Counted from the stretch's first letter, positions 36,774 through 44,253 are shown. The stretch: 64,000 nt of DNA from Limosilactobacillus coleohominis 101-4-CHN (GCF_000161935.1 NZ_GG698802.1:444594-508593), one strand, 5' to 3'. Notes: a model not told the origin generated them from the letters alone. Made by a program: numbers and translations.

Positions 36774-38960
36774 TTATAAACCAAATCGGCGCATACCTTC
36801 CATAATTCCCTGACGGTTATTGCTTTCAGGGTGGTAGGTCTTGCGTTCTTTCAAATGTAAGTATGTAGCAATTGTATATCTAACTGCCATTTTGTTATCG
36901 TAAAGGCTCTTTATCCTCTACTTCTAATACTTTATTTCGTATTAGCTCAGACTATCTTTTGCTAAGGGGAAGATTCAACTTATGTTCTGCGTTATATCTT
37001 GCCGAACACTTTCTTGAACAGAACTTTTTCTTAGAATATTTATTACACGTAAACTTTTTGCCACAGCACAAGCATGTTCTTTCTTCATCATCTAAATGAT
37101 GCTCTCTTCTCCACTTACTTTTGCAAGCATTAGAGCAAAACCTAGCATTTGACTGCATAGAAGAAAACTTCCTGCCACATTGTTGACAAACGAAGTGTCT
37201 TACTTTGTGCAACTTATCCTTAGTTCGCTGATACTGCTTTTTATGCCAAGCTCTGCCTTCACTGGACTTGTGCCATTTTATAGCCTGTGGGAGTGCATTT
37301 TCCTCCATGTTTTCCCGTAACTGTTCTTTACGTGCCACACTCATAGTTTTTGCGTGCAACATTCTATGCTGATGTATGCTCAAGCATTCTAAGTTTGAAA
37401 TATCATTATTATCCGTGTTCCTATCCTTGTGGTGGACTTCATATCCGTCAGGAATAGGCCCGTTATACTTTTCCCAAACATAACGGTGAAGGTCAATACC
37501 AAGTTCAGTATTTCGATAATAATGATGATGTTCTGATTTTGTAAATCTATATCCGTCATAGACAATTGTTTTGCTCATAATATCCATTCCTTTCAATGAA
37601 TATTATACCATCGAGTATCAGCAAGCGTCCATAACTATTCCCTTAACCGCAGGCCTCGTGGATAGGTTATATTCTCTAACAGAGTTTCACTATCTAGTCG
37701 TTGCGCCTGTCTTAACTTTTGAATTAAGACTTCAGTTCTGATTGGCATTTCAGCTTTCCAGATTTTTTCCTGCGTTTATACTCGACTCAATTAGAATCGT
37801 TAATCGAGTGTATCATCGTTCTCTTTAACAACTGCATCTTCGTTCTTGTCGTCCCATTGGTAGTTATAAATTTCATCTAAGAAACGTACTGGAGCTTTTT
37901 TCTCCACAAAAAAACGTCCTTGTTTCATCAAGGACGCTACGATTTCAATTCCTGGTACAACCGACTTCCAACCATACAGAGCATTAATCCCTGAATGTTT
38001 GAAATGGTCAATGTGTTCTGTTCTGGCGGTATCACAATAGAATGGCATATTCTTGCCATACTTTTCTTGCAGTTCATGAGCTATATCAGTCCAATAATCA
38101 ATTTCTTTGTACTTTTCTGAATGTTCTTCTACTAAATACCAGTTGTCATCTTTATCAACCCCAAACACTACAATTGAACCGTAGTGCTGGTAACCCCAGT
38201 CGACACCAGCTATGTATCTAGCCATCGGTGGGACCTTATCAACAATCATTTTACGCTCGTCGAAGTCTTTATAGACAGCGCCTTCACCAGTAACCCATAG
38301 ACCTAAGATTGAACGATCATAATACATGCCACTAGGGGTGACCGCCTTTAACGTGCTGACATAAGTTGGGTCAAGTGTCGGGTTATCATCAATTGTGAAA
38401 TGAAATGCTTTGATACGATTTTTAGGCTCGTTTGATTTGTCAATATAATCAACCTTTAACCAATGTTGAGGATTGTCTGGGTTGGTATCACATAGAACAC
38501 GAGCATTTGGAACAGAACAACGATCTAATATTTCTTGGAAAACATCGTGAGTTGATAATGATGTTTCGTTCACATAAGCACCGTATGAAGTCATACCACG
38601 GATAGCATTCATACCACGAGCTGAGCCTGTGTACGCTGGAACAATATCAACTCCAAATAAGTGGTAATGGCCGTGACGATCCACAGGTAACTCAATTCCA
38701 AACTGTGATTGAAGCGAACTAATGACGTTGGTATAAATCGTGTTAGATGAGTAACCAGCTAAGATATATTGTGGTTTAGGGTCATGCCGTACTTTTGCTA
38801 ACTGATGAACTCTGCGCAATTCTAACAAAAACAAGTAATTATCGACATAAGTCTTGCCTGAACGAACGGCACCAGACAAGATTAAATACTTCCAATCATC
38901 ATTAACATAACTACTCAGAACTTGAATCTGTTTCTTGGTCATTAGATTCTGAATTGCCAT
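36774..38960 (-). CDS. terL: Terminase large subunit, interrupted by a group I intron
   Basis: Exon 1 is 37803-38960 and exon 2 is 36774-36908. Together they encode about 430 aa, the normal TerL length, while exon 1 alone stops just after KENDDTLD. The ATPase has SGAVRSGKTYVDNYL (Walker A) and AYVNETSL; the nuclease domain has GVDWGYQHYG and FYCDTARTEH. After splicing, exon 2 continues with SLYDNKMAVRYTIATYL, the usual C-terminal pattern. It overlaps terS by 50 nt; the ATG of MAIQNL has GGAGG upstream. Confidence 0.9.
36909..37802 (-). ncRNA. Group I self-splicing intron in terL
   Basis: About 894 nt. At the 5' end exon CUCGAU pairs with intron GUCGAG with the terminal U-G wobble (P1), and the intron then continues GAGTATAAACG like the T4 td intron. 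The R-type sequence CAACGACTAGA and the S-type AAAAGATAGTC near the 3' end can form P7. The intron starts with a TAA stop in the exon frame. The predicted 3' site after AAAG keeps the frame (exon 2 AGCCTTTACG). The exact 3' boundary is inferred. Confidence 0.85.
36952..37578 (-). CDS. Intron-encoded HNH homing endonuclease
   Basis: 208 aa. The HNH_3 domain has IPDGYEVHHKDRNTDNND and ISNLECLSIHQHRMLHA, with catalytic His and Asn residues present. Two zinc fingers follow (CQQCGRKF with CSNAC, and CLCCGKKF with CSRKC), likely for DNA binding. AAAGG lies 9 nt before the chosen ATG (MSKT). It lies wholly inside the terL intron and probably mobilises it. Confidence 0.9.
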   Translation of the reverse strand: MSKTIVYDGYRFTKSEHHHYYRNTELGIDLHRYVWEKYNGPIPDGYEVHHKDRNTDNNDISNLECLSIHQHRMLHAKTMSVARKEQLRENMEENALPQAIKWHKSSEGRAWHKKQYQRTKDKLHKVRHFVCQQCGRKFSSMQSNARFCSNACKSKWRREHHLDDEERTCLCCGKKFTCNKYSKKKFCSRKCSARYNAEHKLNLPLSKR

Positions 38961-39468
38961 TCTGCTTTGGTACCTCCTCAATTAATTTATTAAGAATTGC
39001 GTCCAACTGTTCGTTACTTGCATCATCAACCCTTTCAAGAACTCGAGCCTTAGCTTCACTAATTCGAGTATCAGCACTCAGCTTCTTTAATTTTACTTGA
39101 GCCATCGGATCACTAAGTGGATAACGCTTCATGAGTTCTTTAGCGGCCGATGTTCGTTCTTTAATTGTTGGTGGGCTTTCAATTAGGCCACCATTAACTA
39201 CATCAACTACCTTTTCGGTTTCTTCGGCTCTAAGCACACGAGTGTAGTATTGAAGTACTTCTTTAGCATCAGCAATCTTGTGCGACTCAATTTCAGCTGT
39301 TCTATTTGCTATATACGATTTAATGTCAGCATTTGTCAGCAATCTGTTACCATTTCTGCGTGCTGTTGATCGTGAACACTTGTAACCAGCCTTAACATAG
39401 GCGTCTGTGGCGTTGCCACTTTTTATGTACTCATCAGCGAACAGTCGTTGTTTCTGTGTTAATTTCAT
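38911..39468 (-). CDS. terS: Terminase small subunit
   Basis: 185 aa. KLTQKQRLFADEYIKSGNAT and DAYVKAGYKCSRSTARRNG form the N-terminal DNA-binding helices of Terminase_2 proteins. A helical middle and an acidic Ser-rich C-terminus follow. It binds the packaging site and hands DNA to TerL; it overlaps terL by about 50 nt. Confidence 0.92.
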   Translation of the reverse strand: MKLTQKQRLFADEYIKSGNATDAYVKAGYKCSRSTARRNGNRLLTNADIKSYIANRTAEIESHKIADAKEVLQYYTRVLRAEETEKVVDVVNGGLIESPPTIKERTSAAKELMKRYPLSDPMAQVKLKKLSADTRISEAKARVLERVDDASNEQLDAILNKLIEEVPKQNGNSESNDQETDSSSE

Positions 39469-39499
39469 GGCATATCACCACACCACCTTTCTAAAAAAA

Positions 39500-39560
39500 T
39501 ACGTGCTAAATATGTATCATTGTATTGACGCACGTGTCAAATACGTGTATTATAATAAGT
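39500..39560 (+). promoter_or_regulatory. hicAB promoter with repeated operator-like sequence
   Basis: TTGACG, 17 bp, TATTAT precedes hicA. Two imperfect copies of (C/T)ACGTGnnAAATAnGTnTAT occur at 39500-39517 and 39531-39550, offset by 31 bp, about three helical turns. HicB-type antitoxins often autoregulate through such sites. Confidence 0.6.
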
Positions 39561-39580
39561 GTTGAAGGGAAGTGAAACAT

Positions 39581-39757
39581 TTGGTACAACGTCGCAAGGT
39601 TGAAAAGAAATTCAAAGATAATGGCTGGTACTTTGTTAGACATGGTGGCAATCATGATATCTGGTCAAACGGCAAGATTAAAACTCAACTGCCACGTCAC
39701 CCAAAGTTCAGCGACAAACTATACAAGGTTTTGATAAGAAAATTCAATCTGAAATAG
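39581..39757 (+). CDS. hicA: HicA-type mRNA interferase toxin
   Basis: About 58 aa from a TTG start that has AAGGGAAG 8 nt upstream; a GTG nine bases earlier abuts that site. The fold motif is GWYFVRHGGNHDIWSNG with the catalytic His, followed by QLPRHPKF. HicA degrades mRNA at the ribosome. It is transcribed opposite to the late operon and is followed by hicB after a 59-nt gap. Confidence 0.9.
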   Translation: MVQRRKVEKKFKDNGWYFVRHGGNHDIWSNGKIKTQLPRHPKFSDKLYKVLIRKFNLK

Positions 39758-39816
39758 CAAAGGCAAGGCTCCTAATCGAGCCGAACTTTTGTGTACCAAA
39801 TTTTAGGAGGCGTACT

Positions 39817-40203
39817 ATGGACGACATTAAAGTATTTCCAATTATCATTACTAAAGACAAAACTAACACCGATTACCCTTACTTTGTTGAAATTCCAGAC
39901 ATTGACGGAATGACCGAAGGAAAATCAGTTGCTGACGCCATGGAAATGGCCAAAGATTATATTGGCACTTATTCTCTGGAAGATAAGTTGCCTGAATCTA
40001 ATACCACATTGCCTAAATCTAAAGACGGTTCTTTGGTCACTCTAGTTACCGTCAACGTTTCAGAATATAAACGTAAGCACGACAACAAAGTGATTAAAAA
40101 GACCATTACTATTCCTAACTACTTAAATGAATTAGGAAAAGAGAATGGCATTAACTTTAGTGAAGTAATGACAACTGCATTAAAAGAAAAACTTAGTGTT
40201 TAA
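39817..40203 (+). CDS. hicB: HicB-type antitoxin
   Basis: 128 aa. The N-terminal partial RNase H fold contains YFVEIPDIDGMTEGKSVADA. The C-terminal DNA-binding part has TITIPNYLNELGKENGINFS. It neutralises HicA and represses the operon. GGAGG precedes the ATG. Confidence 0.92.
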   Translation: MDDIKVFPIIITKDKTNTDYPYFVEIPDIDGMTEGKSVADAMEMAKDYIGTYSLEDKLPESNTTLPKSKDGSLVTLVTVNVSEYKRKHDNKVIKKTITIPNYLNELGKENGINFSEVMTTALKEKLSV

Positions 40204-40332
40204 CTTTAACCGCCGGCAAGCGTTGACCTGTCGGCTTTTTCTTTTGCTTCCTTTCAAAGGTGTGTTCTGCTTGCACCAACATCTTGTGTTCTTGCCAGCA
40301 ACTAACCACACCGTAACTTTTTGTACTTCACA

Positions 40333-40536
40333 TTACAGTGACCTCACAAACTTATGGAAATCATCATGCGCCCGTTTTCGCTTATCAACAGTCGTTAATA
40401 GTGCCTTTTCAACTTCCTGTTTTTCACGCTTTTTAACGCTTCTTAACGCAATTTGTTGCAAGACTTGCCTTATTTTTAAACTAACCCTTCTAAGGTTTTT
40501 GTCTAACTCCTGCCAATTCGTTTCTTGATTATTCAT
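40333..40536 (-). CDS. Small charged helical protein, unrecognised
   Basis: About 67 aa from the ATG before NNQETNWQ. Lys/Arg-rich with no clear domain. The start overlaps the preceding stop (TAATG). It lies between the TA pairs in a region often used for packaging-related small genes. Function unknown. Confidence 0.55.
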   Translation of the reverse strand: MNNQETNWQELDKNLRRVSLKIRQVLQQIALRSVKKREKQEVEKALLTTVDKRKRAHDDFHKFVRSL

Positions 40537-40751
40537 TACGCACACCACCTAGGAAAGTCAATTTCCTTTGTTTTCAATGCTTCCTTAGCCATGTCAATAG
40601 CATTAGGATTGCCATTAGCAACTGCATCCAGAACAGACCAATACAATGAATCTTCGTTAGAATGAGCTAATTCAGGGTCTGATTTAGCATTATTAATTGT
40701 TAGTTCAACTAGTTGTTTAACGTCGTTGACATCTTTTATATCAATTAGCAT
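40536..40751 (-). CDS. Small acidic protein, unrecognised
   Basis: About 71 aa from the ATG before LIDIKDVNDV. Predicted helical. It is part of a coupled run of three tiny genes (40873 to 40333), each overlapping the next. No family recognised. Confidence 0.55.
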   Translation of the reverse strand: MLIDIKDVNDVKQLVELTINNAKSDPELAHSNEDSLYWSVLDAVANGNPNAIDMAKEALKTKEIDFPRWCA

Positions 40752-40756
40752 ACAAT

Positions 40757-40873
40757 TCACCCCACAATAAAAGCCTGCGACCACCAATCATGATCACAGG
40801 CTTGTTCGTTGTTCAGTTTTCTGTATATGTAATCAGCCCACCACAGGGCGATGAGTTTACTTCGTACGTCCAT
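40757..40873 (-). CDS. Micro-protein, Trp-rich
   Basis: 38 aa with GTAGGAGG before the ATG. It contains LIALWWADYIYR and HDWWSQAFIVG. It shares the start of the three-gene run and has no recognised family. Confidence 0.55.
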   Translation of the reverse strand: MDVRSKLIALWWADYIYRKLNNEQACDHDWWSQAFIVG

Positions 40874-40933
40874 CGTGAACCTCCTACTATATATCTACTA
40901 TTCACAGCTATATCTAGCTATCTAAGTTACTAT

Positions 40934-40968
40934 CTAAAAAAGCCAGCCGTTAAGCTGACTTTTTTACG
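40934..40968 (-). terminator. Terminator after the Panacea TA pair
   Basis: GTCAGC pairs with GCTGGC (one wobble), flanked by A-runs and T-runs, directly after the toxin stop codon. Works in both directions on sequence. Confidence 0.7.
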
Positions 40969-41404
40969 ATCCATGATCATATTGATCAAACGTGGCATCA
41001 ATACTCATTACATAAAATATATTTGAATTCTTCTTGCCGAGAACTCTACCGAGACTTCCTAAGCGAAATACCCAATAATCATCCTCGCATTCTTTATAAC
41101 GATCACTCGATTTAAAGTCTGAATGGATTCTTAACCGCACTTCAGCTTCGGGAATTTTTTCAAGGCCTTGTTTTTTGTTATAACCAAGTACCTTAACAAT
41201 ATCTTCCTGAGATAGTTGACATATTCTTTCTAAGAACTTCCATCGAACCTTACTATTAATAGTAGTACCTCGATTATCAAGATTATATTTAGAATCTTTC
41301 GTTAAAAAAGAGAAATTAAAAGCAAATCTTGAAGTATGGTGGGGTTTAATCTTAGTCTTCTTAGGAAATGATGGTGATTTAAAGTTTTTACTTTTAATCT
41401 TCAT
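40964..41404 (-). CDS. Putative toxin partner of the Panacea (DUF4065) antitoxin
   Basis: About 146 aa starting at the ATG that overlaps the antitoxin end by 11 nt (GATGAAGATTAA). The C-terminal part, RLGSLGRVLGKKNSNIFYV then MSIDATFDQYDHG, resembles the beta-core of RelE/HigB-like toxins and other PanA-linked toxins. A basic N-terminus (KIKSKNFKSPSFPKKTKI) precedes a conserved-looking W and LSQEDI segment. Toxin function is inferred mainly from operon partner and layout. Confidence 0.65.
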   Translation of the reverse strand: MKIKSKNFKSPSFPKKTKIKPHHTSRFAFNFSFLTKDSKYNLDNRGTTINSKVRWKFLERICQLSQEDIVKVLGYNKKQGLEKIPEAEVRLRIHSDFKSSDRYKECEDDYWVFRLGSLGRVLGKKNSNIFYVMSIDATFDQYDHGS

Positions 41405-41864
41405 CAGAAACAAATACCCCACTATAGAAATTTTTAATAGATTCATCACTTATGACTTCACTTTGAGGCGTTTCTTTCCATGGCTTTTCTCTATGTGTTT
41501 GTCGCATTAAATCGTAAGCCGAACTGTATCCATAAACATCATAAATACTATTGAGAATGCTAGATGCTGTTGCGTCACTTTGAAGCTTGCTGTAATCACG
41601 AAGATCCTCGTCAGTTATTTCACCAACTATTCCACGATAACCTTTGTATTTTTCATGAACTGCTTCTACAACGGGTCCATATTTCCAAGCAACAATATCA
41701 TTATCAAACATTCGCTTATTTGTTATCGATAAACTTGCGGCTTGAATATAGTACAACAATTTCATTACCTTCATTTGAGTTAATTCCTCAATGTTGGGGT
41801 TCTGACGCATATCAGCATTGTTTTTTACACGTAACCAATTTACGATTTCAAAAACATTATACAT
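41394..41864 (-). CDS. Panacea/DUF4065 domain antitoxin
   Basis: 156 aa. MKVMKLLYYIQAASLSITN, then WKYGPVVEAVHEKYKGYRG, fit the Panacea (SocA/GepA-like DUF4065) domain, which was described as an antitoxin that pairs with many unrelated toxins. GGAGGG precedes the ATG. Upstream lies TACCATAGTGGTA, a palindrome suited to autoregulation. Confidence 0.85.
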   Translation of the reverse strand: MYNVFEIVNWLRVKNNADMRQNPNIEELTQMKVMKLLYYIQAASLSITNKRMFDNDIVAWKYGPVVEAVHEKYKGYRGIVGEITDEDLRDYSKLQSDATASSILNSIYDVYGYSSAYDLMRQTHREKPWKETPQSEVISDESIKNFYSGVFVSDED

Positions 41865-41981
41865 AATGCTCCCTCCTTACTTTGCATTTAAATAATACCA
41901 TAGTGGTAGCATTATGAACCATTTTTGAGCTATTCTTAATATTTAAATTATGGAAAAGCCCAGTCAAAATGACTAGGCAAG
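41865..41981 (-). promoter_or_regulatory. Panacea TA promoter/operator and upstream terminator
   Basis: TACCA-TAG-TGGTA (41896-41908) overlaps a -10-like TATTAT. A hairpin GCCCAGTC/GACTAGGC (41958-41978) with a minus-strand T-run ends the tRNA transcript just before it. Confidence 0.6.
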
Positions 41982-42187
41982 GTGAAATAAAATGTTGTCC
42001 TATCACGGACAATATAGGCACAGGTTCACGCTCCCCTGATCAAGCTAATAGTGTAGTTGACGCTTTCTCTATGCTACCTATAACCAATCAATTACAAGAA
42101 ACTTATTCTTGCTATTTTTAAAGACTACCGAACAGCACTAATAGATGTTTACGTCACTACTAGCGTTCCGCCTGTTAATGGTAGCCA

Positions 42188-42266
42188 ATGCCAAGAAATG
42201 GAATCGAACCATTTTCATGCGTAGACGAGACTGTTTGTCTATGCTCCTACCAAGGAACGTTGGCAC
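42188..42266 (-). tRNA. tRNA-like element with abnormal anticodon arm (possible pseudogene)
   Basis: On the minus strand a 7-bp acceptor stem (GTGCCAA/TTGGCAT), a short D-arm (TTCC-TTGGTA-GGAG) and a canonical T-arm (AATGG TTCGATT CCATT) are present. The middle cannot form a normal 5-bp, 7-nt anticodon arm: the best pairing is GCATAGAC/GTCTACGC with one mismatch and a 10-nt loop. No amino acid identity can be assigned. Confidence 0.5.
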
Positions 42267-42299
42267 TTTCCGTGCGGATATGAGTAAAAACACGGAAAC

Positions 42300-42371
42300 G
42301 CAGACAACAGGACTCGAACCTGTGACCCTCTGATTAACAGTCAGACGCTCTACCAACTGGGCTATGTCTGC
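42300..42371 (-). tRNA. tRNA-Asn (GUU)
   Basis: 72 nt with a perfect acceptor stem GCAGACA/TGTCTGC, D-loop AGTTGGTA, anticodon loop CTGTTAA (anticodon GTT) and T-arm GGTTCGAGTCC. CCA is not encoded. It sits inside the prophage upstream of the packaging genes. A hairpin (TTTCCGTG/CACGGAAA, 42267-42298) separates it from the tRNA-like element. Confidence 0.93.
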
Positions 42372-42717
42372 AAAACCTAACAGAAGAGTTGTCCCTTCTC
42401 CTAGGTATAATTAGCAGTGTTCCACGACTGCTAAAAATTGTTGCTGCTAAACCTGTGAAAGCTAAGCAACGGGCTTTTTGGGTCAGGCGGTGCTAGACCA
42501 GCAGAAACACCAATTTGTAAGCATAACCATAGATTAAGTTAGAAAAGACATTTAGTATTTATTTCGGAGTGTCCCTTGTTACGACTTCAATCAAAACGTA
42601 GTTGCTAGTCTTGAACCTTTTAACGACATGCTCAGGTCGTATCTTTACTCTTTTCAACAATACCAATATACTGCTTTAAGTGTCGGCTCAGTGTCGGTAT
42701 TTTGTCGGTTTTTCGTC
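42372..42717. other. Intergenic region between the late regulator and the tRNAs
   Basis: About 346 bp with no open gene. It has small hairpins (AGCAGT/ACTGCT at 42411-42430; CGAC/GTCG near 42631) and, at its right end, the phased GTC repeats. It probably contains the late-operon promoter, but I see no consensus -35/-10 pair. Confidence 0.55.
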
Positions 42718-42741
42718 CTACTTTGTCGGTAAATCGTCCGG
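42681..42741 (-). repeat. Six helically phased GTC-core repeats, likely activator binding array
   Basis: On the plus strand the core GTC occurs at 42682, 42693, 42704, 42715, 42725 and 42736, so spacings are 11, 11, 11, 10 and 11 bp. Four copies are TGTCGG; the others are degenerate (CGTCC, CGTCCGG). Two copies lie inside the last codons of the ArpU-like gene and four lie just past its stop. Confidence 0.75.
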
Positions 42742-43206
42742 TTTTTCAATTCTTACATGAAAATCTGGAATAATTGCTGGATTAACATGGTAAATTTCGC
42801 AGCCGGTTTCAACTGTATCGGCGAACTCCCAGCACGCATCATCATCTAATGAATAATACTTGTCTCGCCCACAATTGAGCAGTCCCACCATTTGATAAAC
42901 TGCCAATCGGTCACGTTTACCAGTAATGTAACGATGTTCAAGGATTAATCGTGAGTCATGAGAACACCCTTTAACGGCGAAATCAACGGCTCGCTTAGCA
43001 TTGTTATAGTCAACGTAAGTTAGAAATTTTCGTTCTGACGAATTACCAGCACCGCCACCCGGCACTCCAGTTATATCCATACTTGGGGAGTGTAGTCCCC
43101 AGTCTCCAGCTCTTCGACAAATTCGTTCGTACTTATCGTCATCATAAAAGAAGTCACGAACTTGGTCGATGGTAGCCTTCTTATCAATTTCTGGTAAAAG
43201 CCCCAC
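42718..43206 (-). CDS. ArpU/RinA-like late transcription regulator
   Basis: About 162 aa from a GTG start (VGLLPEIDKK) with AAAGGGGAG upstream; a longer frame exists but lacks this site. LLPEIDKKATIDQVRDFF is the ArpU-type opening, and a sigma-like helix region (YQMVGLLNCGRDKYYSLDDDA) follows. Such proteins switch on terminase and structural genes. Its 3' end overlaps the phased repeat array. Confidence 0.88.
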   Translation of the reverse strand: MGLLPEIDKKATIDQVRDFFYDDDKYERICRRAGDWGLHSPSMDITGVPGGGAGNSSERKFLTYVDYNNAKRAVDFAVKGCSHDSRLILEHRYITGKRDRLAVYQMVGLLNCGRDKYYSLDDDACWEFADTVETGCEIYHVNPAIIPDFHVRIEKPDDLPTK

Positions 43207-43281
43207 AACAGCACTCCCCTTTGTTATAATTATTTTTGATTGATATTTAGGGAAGCTGTCCATTGTGACGGCTTTTTTTGT

Positions 43282-43443
43282 TTATACATTTTCACACCAA
43301 ACGACGATGAGATTAACTGCCGCAACTATCACAAATACTATTGCCAACATCATCAACACATCTTCAACACATTTTGTTTCTATCGCATCAGCCAGTACAA
43401 GGCCAGCAATTATCGTTGGTACATATTTGATTAACCTATTCAT
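43282..43443 (-). CDS. Small membrane protein
   Basis: 53 aa with two hydrophobic stretches (VPTIIAGLVLADAI and MMLAIVFVIVAAVNLIVVW). It starts inside the upstream gene's last codons (8-nt overlap) and lies just before the late regulator. No family recognised. Confidence 0.65.
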   Translation of the reverse strand: MNRLIKYVPTIIAGLVLADAIETKCVEDVLMMLAIVFVIVAAVNLIVVWCENV

Positions 43444-43702
43444 TATCTCCATCCACAGGTTCCTTCATGGCTGGGGCTAACTTAGGATTTTCTTTTTTCA
43501 AATCTTCTAGTTCTGATTCAGTAAAAATTTCTGCCATAGATTTGGTGTGAGGCGTCCAATAAGCTTTGTTGCCAACAATACCATTGTTTCGACCTAGATA
43601 AGTCGCTTCACCATCCCCCAAGTTATCAGAGTCTAGCCACCGCAAACGGTATCCCCCTTTCTGGGAAACGTTTTTTAACGGGTGTGTGTAGGAACTCTTC
43701 AA
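43436..43702 (-). CDS. C-terminal part of a phage protein, probably split by a frameshift
   Basis: 88 aa as an open frame. GYRLRWLDSDNLGDGEATYL and FTESELEDLKKENPKLAPA resemble the C-terminal half of early phage proteins (DUF1642-like ending). It has no clear ribosome site and overlaps the preceding gene by 77 nt. Removing one G from the GGGGG run at about 43650-43654 would fuse it to that gene. Confidence 0.55.
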   Translation of the reverse strand: MKSSYTHPLKNVSQKGGYRLRWLDSDNLGDGEATYLGRNNGIVGNKAYWTPHTKSMAEIFTESELEDLKKENPKLAPAMKEPVDGDNE

Positions 43703-43913
43703 TTAGTGCTGATAAATACTCACGACTTGCCTTGCCAAAACAGGAACCAAAACTATTTATAAAGTAGTTAATATCTAACCAATTCGTTGCATCGCAAGCA
43801 ATATCGAGCACCTCGTGTTCACTATCATCATAGATAGCAACTACTCCATCAACCGTTTCTGCATACATACGGTCATTTTGGTTTAATTTTTTGATAAATT
43901 CATCAATCTTCAT
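43626..43913 (-). CDS. N-terminal part of the same split phage protein
   Basis: About 95 aa from the ATG before KIDEFIKKLN. EYLSALIEEFLHTPVKKRFPE leads into the frame break; the last about eight residues after FPERG look like out-of-frame sequence. Single-nucleotide indel or sequencing error in a G5 run is the simplest reading. Confidence 0.6.
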   Translation of the reverse strand: MKIDEFIKKLNQNDRMYAETVDGVVAIYDDSEHEVLDIACDATNWLDINYFINSFGSCFGKASREYLSALIEEFLHTPVKKRFPERGIPFAVARL

Positions 43914-44253
43914 CAACAAACACCTCCAACCGTTTGTTATATCCAGCGTGCTTATAAACCGAATTGGCAACGTATCGAATATCGGGGCGAGTTGGATATA
44001 GTTTCAGCATTTTATCCATAATTTCTCGTGCTCGCACCTTTTGATTAATGCTCCCTTGCTTATTAAAGGATTTGGATAGTAAATCAGCAAAGCGTAATAA
44101 ATGACTAATCTGTTTTCTGGTCAATGAAAACGGCTCCCCATTTAGACAATTGAAATATTGATTATCTAAAATCACTGATAACTTTTCTAAATAATCATTG
44201 TGTTGTAGTTCTTCGTAAATCGCTTCGCCGAGACAGACTTTCTTCTCACTCAT
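43903..44253 (-). CDS. Small early phage protein, unrecognised
   Basis: About 116 aa from the ATG before SEKKVCLG. Helical; EPFSLTRKQISHLLRFADLL and TRPDIRYVANSVYKHAGYNK are the most distinctive segments. It overlaps both neighbours by 8-11 nt, so is translationally coupled. Confidence 0.65.
   Translation of the reverse strand: MSEKKVCLGEAIYEELQHNDYLEKLSVILDNQYFNCLNGEPFSLTRKQISHLLRFADLLSKSFNKQGSINQKVRAREIMDKMLKLYPTRPDIRYVANSVYKHAGYNKRLEVFVDED

Noticed and set aside
37800-38981. terL as a truncated pseudogene
   Set aside because: The missing C-terminus is found 894 nt away in the same strand with group I intron features between.
42001-42120. Third tRNA downstream of the tRNA-like element
   Set aside because: A GGTTCACGCTCC stretch resembles a T-arm, but no acceptor or anticodon pairing could be made.
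42574-42588. 15-nt match (CCTTGTTACGACTTC) to the conserved 3' end of 16S rRNA
   Set aside because: No further rRNA similarity on either side; one such 15-mer match against all rRNA is not improbable in this length of DNA.
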